Below, one piece after another: positions 34,231 to 43,393 of a DNA stretch of 64,000 bases. The notes under the pieces are model-generated. The model was not told the origin of the DNA and made no database searches. It saw nothing but the letters and a program-made list of their open reading frames with translations. The translations under genes were made by a program, and so were the position numbers. Every line of letters begins with the position of its first letter. Within the stretch, counting starts at the first letter, position 1. The stretch spans positions 43,572 to 107,571 of the forward strand of contig OMYP01000002.1 of NCBI GenBank assembly GCA_900315345.1, read 5' to 3'. This DNA comes from an uncultured Selenomonadales bacterium. Lineage in GTDB: Bacteria; Bacillota; Negativicutes; Acidaminococcales; Acidaminococcaceae.

Positions 34231-35643
34231 TCACACCGCCCGTTTCTTCCACGCGCCGGAATGATAGAACAGCATCCCCACCCACAAGGGCGTGAAATTA
34301 GCCAGGGCGTCTCCCATCCAGAATCCTAGATATTTCATGTCCAACACAATGCCGAAGAGTACCGACAGCCCCAGCCGCAGCACGATTCCGTCAAAGATTG
34401 CCGTAACAAAGTTCACACGGGAATTGCCGCTGCCGTTAATAAGGGCATTGCTGCCGCTGCGCCCTGCGCAGCTGAAAAAGGCCAGGATGGCAATGGGAAT
34501 GTATTCGTACCCGATGGCAAGAACCGAGGGGTCGTCGGTAAAAATGCCGTACACTTCGGCAGGGAAAAAATAAATGATGACGGAAGCAGCCACAGCAATG
34601 ACGATCATGATGCGGTAGACGGAAAACATGATCTGCCGTACCCTGTCGTATTTTTCCGCGCCGATGTTCTGCCCTACCATGGACGCCCCAGCCGTGTTGA
34701 AAGAGTTGGACACCATGTTGACGGACATGTTGATCTTGTTGGCGATGCCCGCAAATGCCGAAACCGCTACGCCAAAGGAATTGATCCAGGAATTGACGAA
34801 CATTTTGGAAAACTGCACCGCCGCGTTTTTGATGGCCATAGGCACGCCCAGTTTCAGCAGGGAATACAGCATATCCCTTTCCGGACGGAAAAACTGCCCG
34901 GCACTGAGATGCAGATGGTAGCGATGACGGTTTTTGAAAATAAACGCTGCGCACAGCAGAAAGCTGAGGCCCTGGCTGATGATGGTAGCCAGCGCCGCGC
35001 CTTTCGCCCCTGTGCCTAATTGCATCACAAACAACAGGTCCAGTAAAATATTCAGCACCGCTGCCAGACTGATGAAATAAAAAGGATGTTTTGCGTCTCC
35101 CATTCCCCGCAGGATGGCGCTTACCGCATTGTATCCGTAAACGAAGACGATGCCCGCCATACAGATGCCGCAGTAGGCCAGCGCTTCCTCAAAGGCTTCC
35201 GGCGGCGTGTGCATCAGCTCCATTATTTCCCTGCGGAACCACAGTCCCAGGGCGCTCACCCCTGCCGCGAAAACGAACAGCGTGGTTCCCATGGTAGCCA
35301 CAAAACGGCTCAGTTTATCATGCTGTTTTGCGCCGATATACTGGGCAATGAGCACCTGCCCCGCGCTGGAAAAACCCATGGCGATGAAGGTCATGCAGTT
35401 CATAATGTCGCCGCCAACGGAAATGGCGGAAAGGCCTACCTTCCCCAGGATCTGCCCCACGATGATCATATCCGCCATATTGTAGACGATCTGCAGCAGG
35501 TGGGACAGGAACATGGGCATGGCAAAGGAAATGAGCTGCCGGTTTACGTTTCCTGTTGTGAAATCCGCAATAAGGGAAGAAGAATGGAGCCCCATATGGT
35601 GCCCGTGATGCATCATGGGGGGCATGGGTTTATGGTCTTTCAT
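34231..35643 (-). CDS. MATE-family efflux transporter with His/Met-rich N-terminus
   Basis: A 470-aa transporter with 12 predicted TM segments in two halves (QIVYNMADMIIVGQILG in the first, AVSAFAGIANKINMSVNMVSNSFNTAGASMVGQNIGA in the second), typical of Na+- or H+-coupled multidrug exporters. Before TM1 sits an unusual cytoplasmic tail, MPPMMHHGHHMGLH, with clustered His and Met, which could bind copper or nickel. It is first in a probable operon with the NapH-like ferredoxin. Confidence 0.9.
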   Translation of the reverse strand: MKDHKPMPPMMHHGHHMGLHSSSLIADFTTGNVNRQLISFAMPMFLSHLLQIVYNMADMIIVGQILGKVGLSAISVGGDIMNCMTFIAMGFSSAGQVLIAQYIGAKQHDKLSRFVATMGTTLFVFAAGVSALGLWFRREIMELMHTPPEAFEEALAYCGICMAGIVFVYGYNAVSAILRGMGDAKHPFYFISLAAVLNILLDLLFVMQLGTGAKGAALATIISQGLSFLLCAAFIFKNRHRYHLHLSAGQFFRPERDMLYSLLKLGVPMAIKNAAVQFSKMFVNSWINSFGVAVSAFAGIANKINMSVNMVSNSFNTAGASMVGQNIGAEKYDRVRQIMFSVYRIMIVIAVAASVIIYFFPAEVYGIFTDDPSVLAIGYEYIPIAILAFFSCAGRSGSNALINGSGNSRVNFVTAIFDGIVLRLGLSVLFGIVLDMKYLGFWMGDALANFTPLWVGMLFYHSGAWKKRAV

Positions 35644-35684
35644 ACTGCCTCTGGCATTCTGTTACGGTCATGCTGTTACAATCC

Positions 35685-36206
35685 TTAAATTTTAAACACC
35701 CTGTTGGGATTCCGGGGCGCCGCTTCTTTTTTCTCTACATCCGGATAGCCGAGAATGCAGTTGCCGATGCCCTCAAACTCTCCTTCGATCCCCAAAGAAG
35801 CAAGGATTTCTTTCCCCTCCGGATCCGCAAAGGATTCTTTAGCCCGATGGATCCAGCAGCCGCCAATGCCTAATGCATCCGCTGCCAACAGCATGTTCCC
35901 CATCACAAGGCTTCCGTCGTAAATATAGGTAGGAATATTTTTCGGAGCGATCACCACCAGCACAACCGGCGCCCCGTAAAAGGGATCTTCCCTCTTAAAC
36001 GGATCGTACTTGCGGTTCAGCCGGGAAAGCTTGTCCCGGGTTTCCTTATCCGTTACCGCAAGAATCACCGGGGACTGTTTTCCCATTCCGTTAGGTGCAT
36101 ACAATCCCGCTTCAATGATCTGGTCAATGATTTCCATGGGAACCATATCCGGTTTAAATTTTTTGCAGCTTCGTCTGTTGAGGATTCCCTGTAAGATTTC
36201 GTTCAT
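35685..36206 (-). CDS. Nitroreductase-family FMN protein
   Basis: A 173-aa flavoprotein. The N-terminal RRSCKKFKPDMVP matches the RRSxRxF phosphate-binding block, followed by APNGMGKQSPVI, and GGCWIHRAKE in the C-terminal half. Short nitroreductases of this kind reduce nitro compounds or quinones with NAD(P)H. It lies 41 bases upstream of MATE and may be co-transcribed. Confidence 0.87.
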   Translation of the reverse strand: MNEILQGILNRRSCKKFKPDMVPMEIIDQIIEAGLYAPNGMGKQSPVILAVTDKETRDKLSRLNRKYDPFKREDPFYGAPVVLVVIAPKNIPTYIYDGSLVMGNMLLAADALGIGGCWIHRAKESFADPEGKEILASLGIEGEFEGIGNCILGYPDVEKKEAAPRNPNRVFKI

Positions 36207-36289
36207 GATTACTTGCCTCCCTCATTAGAAAATTATAATAGAATTAAATAGAAAAGGTTTTCTTCTTATGTTTAGTATAACGTATCTAA

Positions 36290-36340
36290 CAAAAAAAAAT
36301 CCATACAATTTTGGACTTTGTTCCAAATTTGTATGGATTA
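36290..36340 (-). terminator. Terminator downstream of the HAD gene side
   Basis: Long stem AATCCATACAA / TTGTATGGATT with inner TTTGGAAC pairing and a minus-strand run of nine T. It ends the HAD-gene transcript (36433-37284). Confidence 0.8.
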
Positions 36341-36432
36341 ATAGTTCTACACATAAGGTGTTTATTATCAAAAGAATTTCATTAATATTCTTAATGCAGA
36401 ATTTGCGTTAAAAGCATCAGCACCGGTTCGTT

Positions 36433-37284
36433 TCACTTCTTTATTGCCGCCATCTGCTTCCTGGTATGTTCCATCAGTCTTTCCACACCGGCCATTTTCA
36501 CAATAATATCTTTTGTAATCTGGTCCAGTTGAGAACCCTCGCTGTAATCCGCAGGCTCGATAAAATTCACCCGCTGGTCCAGGATCAGGTCTTTTACTTT
36601 GGCTTGTTTGCCTTTCTGGTAAACTGCAATGGAGCAGCCTCCGTTTACTTTCACCAGCTTCATGCAGGGAACGTCTGTAAGCCCGTCTCCGATATAGATC
36701 ATATTCCGGAAAGGTACGGGACGGTCTTCCTCCGGAGTGAACCGGTTCAGGTCGTCGTCGTTGGAAATTTCCAGCACACCTTTATTGATCCGGAACAAAA
36801 ACTGGGTCTTTGTAGTATAGTTCACCACGTTTTTCGGCCAGCAGGCCACCCCGTTCTCGTCGTACAGGAATTCCCCTGCAAACACGTCGTCGAATTCTTT
36901 ATAAATGGAAGAACCTTCAATAATTTCCCGGAGGCCGGAAGAAATAATATAGTGTTTAATGGTAACGCCCTGCTCTTTTCCAAACCGGTTGATGCGGCTG
37001 AACCATTCCGCCACCCCGGGGTACAGCTCCAAGTCTTTGCCCAGGGCCACAAAGTCGCTGCGACGGATCGGTTTCCGGTGAATATGGGCTTCGTCCAGCA
37101 TCAGGTACATGTAGGCCAGGATGCGGTCCATCTTATGTTTTTCCGCCAGGTCGGACGCTTTTGCCCAAAATTCATTCGCCGACATGCCCAGGTTGGGAAT
37201 GAAGGTATAAGCCTGCATATCCGTGGTGCACAGGGTTTTGTCAAAATCATACATCAGCGCAATGATGGGTTTTTTAGAAGCCAT
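36433..37284 (-). CDS. HAD-superfamily phosphatase-like protein
   Basis: A 283-aa HAD hydrolase: motif I DFDKTLC, motif II in IISSGLREIIEG, and a terminal GDGLTDVPCMKLV motif with the acidic pair. A helical cap follows motif I (about 25-90). The layout is close to phosphoserine-phosphatase-like HADs. The substrate is unknown. It is separated from ksgA by 165 bases. Confidence 0.87.
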   Translation of the reverse strand: MASKKPIIALMYDFDKTLCTTDMQAYTFIPNLGMSANEFWAKASDLAEKHKMDRILAYMYLMLDEAHIHRKPIRRSDFVALGKDLELYPGVAEWFSRINRFGKEQGVTIKHYIISSGLREIIEGSSIYKEFDDVFAGEFLYDENGVACWPKNVVNYTTKTQFLFRINKGVLEISNDDDLNRFTPEEDRPVPFRNMIYIGDGLTDVPCMKLVKVNGGCSIAVYQKGKQAKVKDLILDQRVNFIEPADYSEGSQLDQITKDIIVKMAGVERLMEHTRKQMAAIKK

Positions 37285-37449
37285 TTTCTTTCTCCGTTTT
37301 GTAATGCATTAATTTATTTCATCATTTATTAGTTTTTGCAAACAACGTATTGACGATAAAGTGGGTAATAAAGCGGGTGATAAATTAAAAATATTTGTGA
37401 AATCATTGATTAAATGTGTTTTGCGATTGTCAAAGGCTGCCTATATACG

Positions 37450-38400
37450 CTATGCCTTCCACGCCCTTGCCAGCATGGCAAATTCTTCCAGACTTAAGGT
37501 CTCCGCCCGGCGTTTTCCGTCAATGCCGGCCCGGTCCAGCCAGTTTTTCACCTGCTCCCCGGTAAGGCCTCCCATATTTTTCAGACTGTTGGTCAGCATT
37601 TTACGGCGCACAGAAAATGCCGCCGCCACCACTTTGAAGAATATTTTTTCATCCGGCACGTCCACCGGCGGTACGGTTCTCCGTTTGCACACCAGTACGG
37701 CGCTGTCCACTTTGGGCGCCGGTAAAAAGGAACCGGCCTTTACGATAAACGCGATCTTCGGTTCCGTGTAATACTGCATAGCCACGGAAATAGCGCCGTA
37801 CTCCCTGCCTCCGGGAGTTGCGGTCATCCGTTCCGCCACTTCTTTCTGCACCATCACCACCAGCCGTTCCAAAGGAAGCTTCTGCTCCAGCAGGTTCATG
37901 ATGATGGGAGTAGTAATGTAATAAGGAAGGTTTGCGCAGACTTTGAAGGACAAGGAAGGATCTGTTGCGCCTCTTTCTGCCTTTGCGTCCCCTTCAGGTG
38001 TCACTGCAATTTTAGCTGTGCCTTCTGTACCTCTTTTGCCAGCCTTTACTTCTGCAATAATTTCCGGAATATTGACTTTTAAAATATCCCCCTGCACGAT
38101 GCGGACGTTTTCATAAGCGCCCACCGTCTCCTGCAGCACCGGCAGTAACCGTTTATCCAGTTCAACGGAAACAACGTTGGCTCCGGTCAGGGCCAAAGCC
38201 TGGGTCAGAGTACCGATGCCGGGGCCGATTTCCAGAACCGTATCTTCCGGGGTCAGTTCAGCAACTTTGGCAATCCGGTTGACCACGGATTCTTCTACTA
38301 AAAAATTCTGTCCCAGGTTTTTATCTGCTTTTAAATGGAATGCCTGCAGGATGCGTGTGGTCACTTCCCGCCGGGCAATGATTGGCTGAATGGATTCCAT
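37450..38400 (-). CDS. ksgA: 16S rRNA (A1518/A1519-N6) dimethyltransferase
   Basis: A 316-aa SAM-dependent enzyme acting on the 3' end of 16S rRNA. N-terminal KNLGQNFLV, SAM motif EIGPGIGTLT, VSVELD, and the catalytic NLPYYITTPI are all present. An insert of about 30 residues rich in Lys, Gly, Thr and Glu lies between the GDILKVNIPE and VCANLPYYI blocks. It is the third gene of the conserved order yabE-like, rnmV, ksgA. Confidence 0.95.
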   Translation of the reverse strand: MESIQPIIARREVTTRILQAFHLKADKNLGQNFLVEESVVNRIAKVAELTPEDTVLEIGPGIGTLTQALALTGANVVSVELDKRLLPVLQETVGAYENVRIVQGDILKVNIPEIIAEVKAGKRGTEGTAKIAVTPEGDAKAERGATDPSLSFKVCANLPYYITTPIIMNLLEQKLPLERLVVMVQKEVAERMTATPGGREYGAISVAMQYYTEPKIAFIVKAGSFLPAPKVDSAVLVCKRRTVPPVDVPDEKIFFKVVAAAFSVRRKMLTNSLKNMGGLTGEQVKNWLDRAGIDGKRRAETLSLEEFAMLARAWKA

Positions 38401-38433
38401 GAAGGCTCCTTTGAAATTATTTGCTATTTAAAT

Positions 38434-38964
38434 TTAAATTTTTTCTAATGCTGCAAAGAATTCTTCCCGGGTAATGCCATAGGTATTCAGGCGGCGCAAA
38501 AACTTTTTCGCTGTACCGTAACCGATTCCCAGTTCCGCTCCCAATAAATCTCTCTTGTGGCTGGCATCCGGCCCGCCGGACAGGCCGTTATCCCGTAAAT
38601 CTTTTGCGTCAAACAAAGGGGTTGGGCTGAATTCGTGATGGTGTACTTTGGCCAGAGCCGCAAGAATCGCTTCCGGTTTCGCCTGTTCAATGCCTACGTC
38701 GTCCGGGGCCTTTGCATCCTTTTTCGGTACGAAGGCCTGCCCCGCATTGGGAAAACGTTCCGTAAGATATTTGCGGATCCGTTCCCCGGAACCGTCCGGA
38801 TCTGTCAGGATAATGATGCCCCGTTTCTCATAGGCCGCCTGGATCTGCCGCAGGGTATCAGGCCGCAGGGCAAAACCGCCCGTCTCGATGGTATCGCATT
38901 CCAGTGCCTTCTTAACCGCCACCGTATCCATTTTTCCTTCTACAATCAAGACTTCTTTTAACAA
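38434..38964 (-). CDS. rnmV: Ribonuclease M5
   Basis: A 176-aa Toprim nuclease that matures 5S rRNA. The Toprim acidic residues are in IVEGKMDT and TDPDGSGERIR, and the C-terminal half contains GGPDASHKRDLLGAELGIGYG. It lies between the G5/3D gene (25 bases) and ksgA (33 bases), the usual Firmicutes arrangement. Confidence 0.94.
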   Translation of the reverse strand: MLKEVLIVEGKMDTVAVKKALECDTIETGGFALRPDTLRQIQAAYEKRGIIILTDPDGSGERIRKYLTERFPNAGQAFVPKKDAKAPDDVGIEQAKPEAILAALAKVHHHEFSPTPLFDAKDLRDNGLSGGPDASHKRDLLGAELGIGYGTAKKFLRRLNTYGITREEFFAALEKI

Positions 38965-38989
38965 TATGGGCTCCTTGAAAAATCAAAAC

Positions 38990-40507
38990 TTATTCCAAAA
39001 TATAAATTTCCACGTCACGACGTCCCCACTGGTAACATTCATACAGGGATTCCATAAACAGGTCAATGCGGTGACCGACAATAGCGCCGCCGGTATCGCC
39101 TGCAATCGCCATGCCGTAGCCGGGAATATACATCTTTGTATAATAAGGAATCATCCGGGGATCCACCGCTGCGATGCCCCTTTTGGGCCAAAGGCCCAGG
39201 GATGTGGTGCCGGATGCGCCGCCGCCCCAGGTGTAAGCCGTGGCTTCTCCGTAAATTTTCTTCTTGTAACGTTTGTACCCTTCCGGAGTCAGCACAGACT
39301 GGGCTATGCCCTGCCGCACGATTTCATCTACGGGCGCCGTTACATGGCGGCGGTCCAGCTCGATTTTCTGCTCGTACCCAATGCGGGTAATATTTTCGTA
39401 GGTTACGATATCTTTCCCTTTTACGCCGGCCTTTTCAACTTTTTTCTCCCCAAAGGTCAGTTCCGGATCATCAATGGTTTTCGTCTGGAACGGAACCTCC
39501 ACTTCTTCGTGAGACACGAAGGATTTTCGCCCCAGCACATGGATCACCATGCCGTCGGTAATTTTCGTTTCCGACGACGGATAGGAAGAACGTCCTTCCA
39601 TGTTGATCTTCATATCTTTCAGCACATCAGCAACAGTGTTATGATGGGTAACGAATTCTTTCGCCGTTCCGAACCGTCTGATCTGAATAGACTTCTTCCC
39701 GGGAACGATCGATTCCGCAGGCTGAGTTGCTTCAGGTTTTATTTCATTTACTTCTGACTTTACTTCCGGTTTTTCTTCAGTATTAAACTCTGACTTCGCT
39801 TCCGATTTGATTTCAGGCTCTGTTGCTATTTCAGTTTTTGTTTTAACTTCAACGTTTTCTTTTGTTTCAGTTTTAGATTTTTCTTCAGCTTCTGTTTTAG
39901 CTACAACAATTTCTTTATTTTCTGCAACGCTTATCTGCTTTTCATCTGCAATTTCTTTTTTTACAGTTTCTATTGCAACCTTCTCTTCAGCAACAGGTTT
40001 TGTCACTTCTGCTGAAGTTTCTTTTGCAACTTTTTCTTCCGCAGCAGGCTTTGTCACTTCTGCTGAAGTTTCTTTTGTAACTTTTTCTTCCGCAGCAGGC
40101 TTTGTCACTTCTGCTGAAATTTCTTTTGCAACTTTTTCTTCCGCAACCGGCTTCGTTGCTTCTTCTTTCTGTTCTACCGCTTTTTCACTTACCGGCGCAG
40201 CGTTTTGGGGATTTGCATTGTAATAAGCGTCCGCTTCCAGCTGCTTCTTTGCTGCTTCCACCTGGCTGGGATCCAGATATACCTGTTCCTGGGGCATCAC
40301 GTACGTTGGCACTACTGGCCCGCGATTTCCCTGAGCAGGCTCCGCTCCCCGGGTATCAGCCGTCCCTGCCGATACAGGCTCCTGTTGCGGCTTAACATTT
40401 TCAGCGTACCCGGTCACAGGAAGCACCAAAGCGCTTACGGACAAAAGCATTCCCGCAAGCCCCTGAAGCAAACGCTCTTTAGTTAAATATATCCTGTCTT
40501 TCTTCAT
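38990..40507 (-). CDS. Secreted G5/3D-domain cell-wall protein (YabE-like) with repeat linker
   Basis: A 505-aa exported protein: signal peptide (about 1-35, ending GYA), a long Glu/Lys/Val/Thr-rich linker (about 110-275) with tandem units of about 17 residues (core VTKPAAEEKVAKETSAE), a DUF348-like segment (about 277-330), a G5 domain (VPFQTKTIDDP...GVKGKDIVTYE) and a C-terminal 3D domain with Asp in AAVDP, AGDTGGAI and HRIDLF. 3D domains are the catalytic fold of MltA-like or Rpf-like muralytic enzymes. Together with rnmV and ksgA it forms a conserved operon. Confidence 0.92.
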   Translation of the reverse strand: MKKDRIYLTKERLLQGLAGMLLSVSALVLPVTGYAENVKPQQEPVSAGTADTRGAEPAQGNRGPVVPTYVMPQEQVYLDPSQVEAAKKQLEADAYYNANPQNAAPVSEKAVEQKEEATKPVAEEKVAKEISAEVTKPAAEEKVTKETSAEVTKPAAEEKVAKETSAEVTKPVAEEKVAIETVKKEIADEKQISVAENKEIVVAKTEAEEKSKTETKENVEVKTKTEIATEPEIKSEAKSEFNTEEKPEVKSEVNEIKPEATQPAESIVPGKKSIQIRRFGTAKEFVTHHNTVADVLKDMKINMEGRSSYPSSETKITDGMVIHVLGRKSFVSHEEVEVPFQTKTIDDPELTFGEKKVEKAGVKGKDIVTYENITRIGYEQKIELDRRHVTAPVDEIVRQGIAQSVLTPEGYKRYKKKIYGEATAYTWGGGASGTTSLGLWPKRGIAAVDPRMIPYYTKMYIPGYGMAIAGDTGGAIVGHRIDLFMESLYECYQWGRRDVEIYILE

Positions 40508-40639
40508 ATCTATTCCTCCAATAACAGCATAATTTTATCATAAAAAGGTATACCGCGCAAACCTGCACCCCTTGCAGAGGGCGGCTCCACAACATCTTGG
40601 GAGGAATATTACTTTCTGCTAACAATTGTTCGTAAATTT

Positions 40640-41275
40640 TTATTTTACCAGCGCCGCCCCCATGGCAAAGGCTTTTTTACATTCTTCCGGAAACACGGTC
40701 TCATGGCGGAGCTTCTTGGCTTCCGGATCAAAAATCGTCCAGGGCCAGTCCAGTTTGCTGTAATCTTTCAGCTGCAGGGTATCGCCGCTGACCAGCACTT
40801 CCGTAGGCCCTACCAGCCGGGTCAGGGTCTGTTTGTAATTTTCCATCAATCCCGTGTAATAGGTATCCGGCGCATTGCTGGTCATGATCAGCAGCACGGG
40901 AATCATATTCTGATTACAGCAATAATTTTCTTTGTTATAAGTAAGATTCTGGAACACAAGCCGTTCGTACAAGGCCCGGAAGGCCGCGTTCATTTCCGAA
41001 AGGTAGTTAGGGGACCCAAGGATCAGTCCATCCGCCTCCCGAATGGCATCCAGCACCGGGGTCAGCCCGTCACGGCAGATGCAATGGCCTTTAAATTTTT
41101 CTTTCTTGCAGCCAAAACAGGAAATGCAACCGGTAAATTTTCCCAGCCGGTACAAATCAAATTTTATGATTTCCGCACCGGCGGCTTCCGCCCCTTTGGC
41201 AGCTTCCGTTACCAGCGTATCCGTATTCCATCCCTTACGGGGACTGGCATTCACCGCCACAATTTTTTTTGCCAT
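40640..41275 (-). CDS. Flavodoxin-like NAD(P)H-dependent FMN reductase with Cys-rich loop
   Basis: A 211-aa flavoprotein of the iron-sulfur flavoprotein/FMN reductase group. The N-terminal NASPRKGWNTDTLV loop binds FMN phosphate, followed by GSPNYLSEMNAAFRALYERL. A loop CISCFGCKKEKFKGHCIC has five cysteines in a spacing reminiscent of the compact Cys motif of iron-sulfur flavoproteins, though not exactly it. The start at 41275 is right because GGAGG lies 8 bases upstream; the longer reading would include the Shine-Dalgarno in its codons. Confidence 0.87.
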   Translation of the reverse strand: MAKKIVAVNASPRKGWNTDTLVTEAAKGAEAAGAEIIKFDLYRLGKFTGCISCFGCKKEKFKGHCICRDGLTPVLDAIREADGLILGSPNYLSEMNAAFRALYERLVFQNLTYNKENYCCNQNMIPVLLIMTSNAPDTYYTGLMENYKQTLTRLVGPTEVLVSGDTLQLKDYSKLDWPWTIFDPEAKKLRHETVFPEECKKAFAMGAALVK

Positions 41276-41425
41276 AGGTGATACCTCCAACTTGGGAAAA
41301 TTTTTTTCAACTATTGTTCCTTCTGTTACGCCGGATTATATTTATCTTTACCCTGACGGCAACGCGGGCACTTCCAGTCATCGGGCAGAGTTTTACAAAA
41401 CCTTTATCCGGTTCTCTATATTTTT

Positions 41426-41460
41426 AAAAAGACCAATGCAAAACGAATCGCATTGGTCTT
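41426..41460 (-). terminator. Terminator of the tRNA-Cys transcript
   Basis: Stem GACCAATGC / GCATTGGTC followed on the minus strand by TTTTTA. Confidence 0.8.
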
Positions 41461-41470
41461 ACAGCCTTAA

Positions 41471-41547
41471 TGGAGGCGGCGCCTGGATTTGAACACAGGG
41501 AATGACAGTCTTGCGGACTGTTGCCTTAAACACTTGGCTACGCCGCC
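41471..41547 (-). tRNA. tRNA-Cys-like gene (anticodon GCA) with non-canonical features
   Basis: Perfect acceptor GGCGGCG/CGCCGCC, D-stem GCC/GGC, anticodon stem ACAGT/ACTGT and encoded CCA give a tRNA-Cys frame with anticodon GCA. Three deviations: the anticodon loop is CCGCAAG, so the near-invariant T33 is C; the D-loop has GT where G18-G19 is expected; the T-arm CCTGTGTTCAAATCCAGG needs a bulged T to pair. The length is 77 with CCA, 2-3 longer than usual for Cys. It may be a degenerate second copy or an unusual isoacceptor. A proper terminator follows. Confidence 0.75.
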
Positions 41548-41642
41548 GGTTAAAATTTTTCCTACCTAATTAATTATATAACAAATAATAAAAAGTGCAA
41601 TTTAGAATTTGGTCAAATTACAAAATATTGAAGGTTTTTATA

Positions 41643-41669
41643 AAAAAAATCGGCTGCCAGAGGCAGCCG
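41643..41669 (-). terminator. Terminator of the LivK-type gene
   Basis: Stem CGGCTGCC / GGCAGCCG with 3-base loop, followed on the minus strand by eight T. Confidence 0.88.
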
Positions 41670-41742
41670 CAAAATCTAAACTTAATACAAACAAAAATTA
41701 TACTGAAGGCAGGCTGATCAAAATCAGGTCTCCCCGATTCTT

Positions 41743-42924
41743 TTAGAAAGAAATCTTGTCAACAAAGGTAGGTTTGCCGTCTTTTACTTCGATGATCAGA
41801 GCCGGAACGATAGGATTGTGCTTGTCATCAAAGCTGAGCTTGCCGCCTGCCACCGGCAGGTCTTTCGTTTTGGCCATGGCTTCGGCGATCTTGGTTCCGT
41901 CTTCGCTGCCGGCCCGTTTGTAAGCGTCAGCCAGGATAAGAACCGTGTTGTAGCCCATCATGGAGAAGAAATCCGGATCTTTCTGGTATTTTTCTTTGAA
42001 GGCTTTGATGAATCTCTGAGTGGACGGATCGGTGTCATCCGCGCTGTAGGCGCTGGAATAGTAAGTCTTGTTCAGCGCTTTGGCGCCGGCGATTTCGATC
42101 AGCTTCGGGCTGTCCCAGCCGTCGCCGCCCATCATGGGCACATCCAGACCGATTTCACGGGCCTGTTTTACGATTTTACCAACTTCTTCATAGTAACCGG
42201 GAACATAAATTGCATCCGGCTTCTGAGCCTGGATCTTGGTCAGGCCGGCTTTGAAGTCCATGTCTTTTGCCAGATACGCTTCTTCCGCAACGATCTTGCC
42301 TTTGTAGTTTTGTTTGAAAGCTTCAGCCAGACCCTTGGAATAGTCGCTGGAGTTATCGCGGTAAATGGCAACGCTCTTAACTTTCAGTTTCTCATCGGCA
42401 AAGGCTGCCATAACCTTGCCCTGGAAGGGATCGATGAAGCAGGCGCGGAAGATGAACTGACGGACTTTGCCTGCCTTAGCATCAAATGTAATAGCATCCG
42501 CAGTAGCAGTGGGCGCTACGGACGGAAGTTTATTAGACGTAACGATGGGTTCCGCTGCCATGGTGCAGCCGCTTGTCGCCGGTCCCACGAAGCCGATCAA
42601 TTTATTTTGGGTAACCAGTTTTGTAGCCGCATTACCGGATTCGGAAGGCTCCGATTTATTATCGGCTTCCACAATGCGCAGTTTTTTACCGTTGATGCCG
42701 CCGGCTTTGTTGATTTCGTCAACCGCCATTTTGCCGCCGGCTAAAGCAGCCTGGCCATAGCTGGCAACGTTACCGGTCAGCTCATAGTTGGCGCCGATCA
42801 GCGCTTCGCCGCCCTTGGCACCCGCTGCCTTCTTGTCGCCGCCGCCACCGCCGCAGCCTGCCGTCAAAGCCGCCAGTAAAACCGCCGCTACCATTACACC
42901 GGACATTTTTTTCATGAATTTCAT
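41743..42924 (-). CDS. Orphan branched-chain amino acid-type ABC substrate-binding lipoprotein
   Basis: A 393-aa LivK-like lipoprotein: signal peptide with lipobox LTAGC near residue 24, Gly/Lys/Ala linker, then a type I periplasmic-binding fold (IGANYELTGNVASYGQAALAGGKMAVDEINKAGG, GPATSGCTMAAEPI, YRDNSSDYSKG). No livHMGF genes are next to it, and a terminator follows, so it works with a transporter elsewhere. Ligands are likely branched-chain or other amino acids. Confidence 0.9.
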   Translation of the reverse strand: MKFMKKMSGVMVAAVLLAALTAGCGGGGGDKKAAGAKGGEALIGANYELTGNVASYGQAALAGGKMAVDEINKAGGINGKKLRIVEADNKSEPSESGNAATKLVTQNKLIGFVGPATSGCTMAAEPIVTSNKLPSVAPTATADAITFDAKAGKVRQFIFRACFIDPFQGKVMAAFADEKLKVKSVAIYRDNSSDYSKGLAEAFKQNYKGKIVAEEAYLAKDMDFKAGLTKIQAQKPDAIYVPGYYEEVGKIVKQAREIGLDVPMMGGDGWDSPKLIEIAGAKALNKTYYSSAYSADDTDPSTQRFIKAFKEKYQKDPDFFSMMGYNTVLILADAYKRAGSEDGTKIAEAMAKTKDLPVAGGKLSFDDKHNPIVPALIIEVKDGKPTFVDKISF

Positions 42925-43203
42925 TTTCTTCCCCCCTCACTCAGCTATAGTTACAATTCCTTTTCGTTTACAACCTTATGCGCATCTGCAAAAGAGTTAA
43001 TTTTTTCCTTTGTAACTATTTGCTTGAAATTATAATAGAAGGCGAAAAAAAGTGTCAATGTATTTTTATGTTTTGTGTATACAAGTTAATTTTCGATTAA
43101 AAAGAGTAACAAGTTTTACAGTTTTAACATTTTACGCTGTGCCCACCGTACAGAAGCACGGCAAAAAATATTGTATTGCCCGTTTAAAAGTATGGAACAA
43201 AAG

Positions 43204-43232
43204 AAAAAACGGCTTGCATTTTTACAAACCGT
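43204..43232 (-). terminator. Terminator of the toxin mRNA
   Basis: Minus-strand stem AACGGTTTG / CAAGCCGTT (one mismatch) followed by TTTTTTCTTTT. It would place the toxin mRNA 3' end beyond the whole antisense RNA region. Confidence 0.6.
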
Positions 43233-43273
43233 TACCCTGCCATATTTCCGGCATAATTCATAGTTTGTCTTCC

Positions 43274-43302
43274 TTGACAAGCCTCACTTGCAATGCTAAA
43301 AT
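43274..43302 (+). promoter_or_regulatory. Promoter of the antisense antitoxin RNA
   Basis: Perfect TTGACA (43274-43279) and TAAAAT (43297-43302) with a 17-base spacer on the plus strand. Confidence 0.8.
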
Positions 43303-43308
43303 TTACAT

Positions 43309-43393
43309 AGAAACAGGTGTTGCCGATGAACGGCTGACCTGGTCGCTAACTACAAAGTAGCCGCTATCCTTGGTCGGGGGCGGCTACTTTTTT
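43309..43393 (+). ncRNA. Antisense RNA, putative type I antitoxin
   Basis: An approximately 85-nt RNA from the promoter at 43274-43302 to an intrinsic terminator (stem AGTAGCCGC / GCGGCTACT, 43354-43386, followed by a T-run). It overlaps the last 10 bases of the toxin ORF and is fully complementary to the toxin mRNA 3' region, the BsrG/SR4-like arrangement. Its 5' part (GGTGTTGCC...GGCTG) is an inverted copy of part of the toxin 5' leader. Confidence 0.68.
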
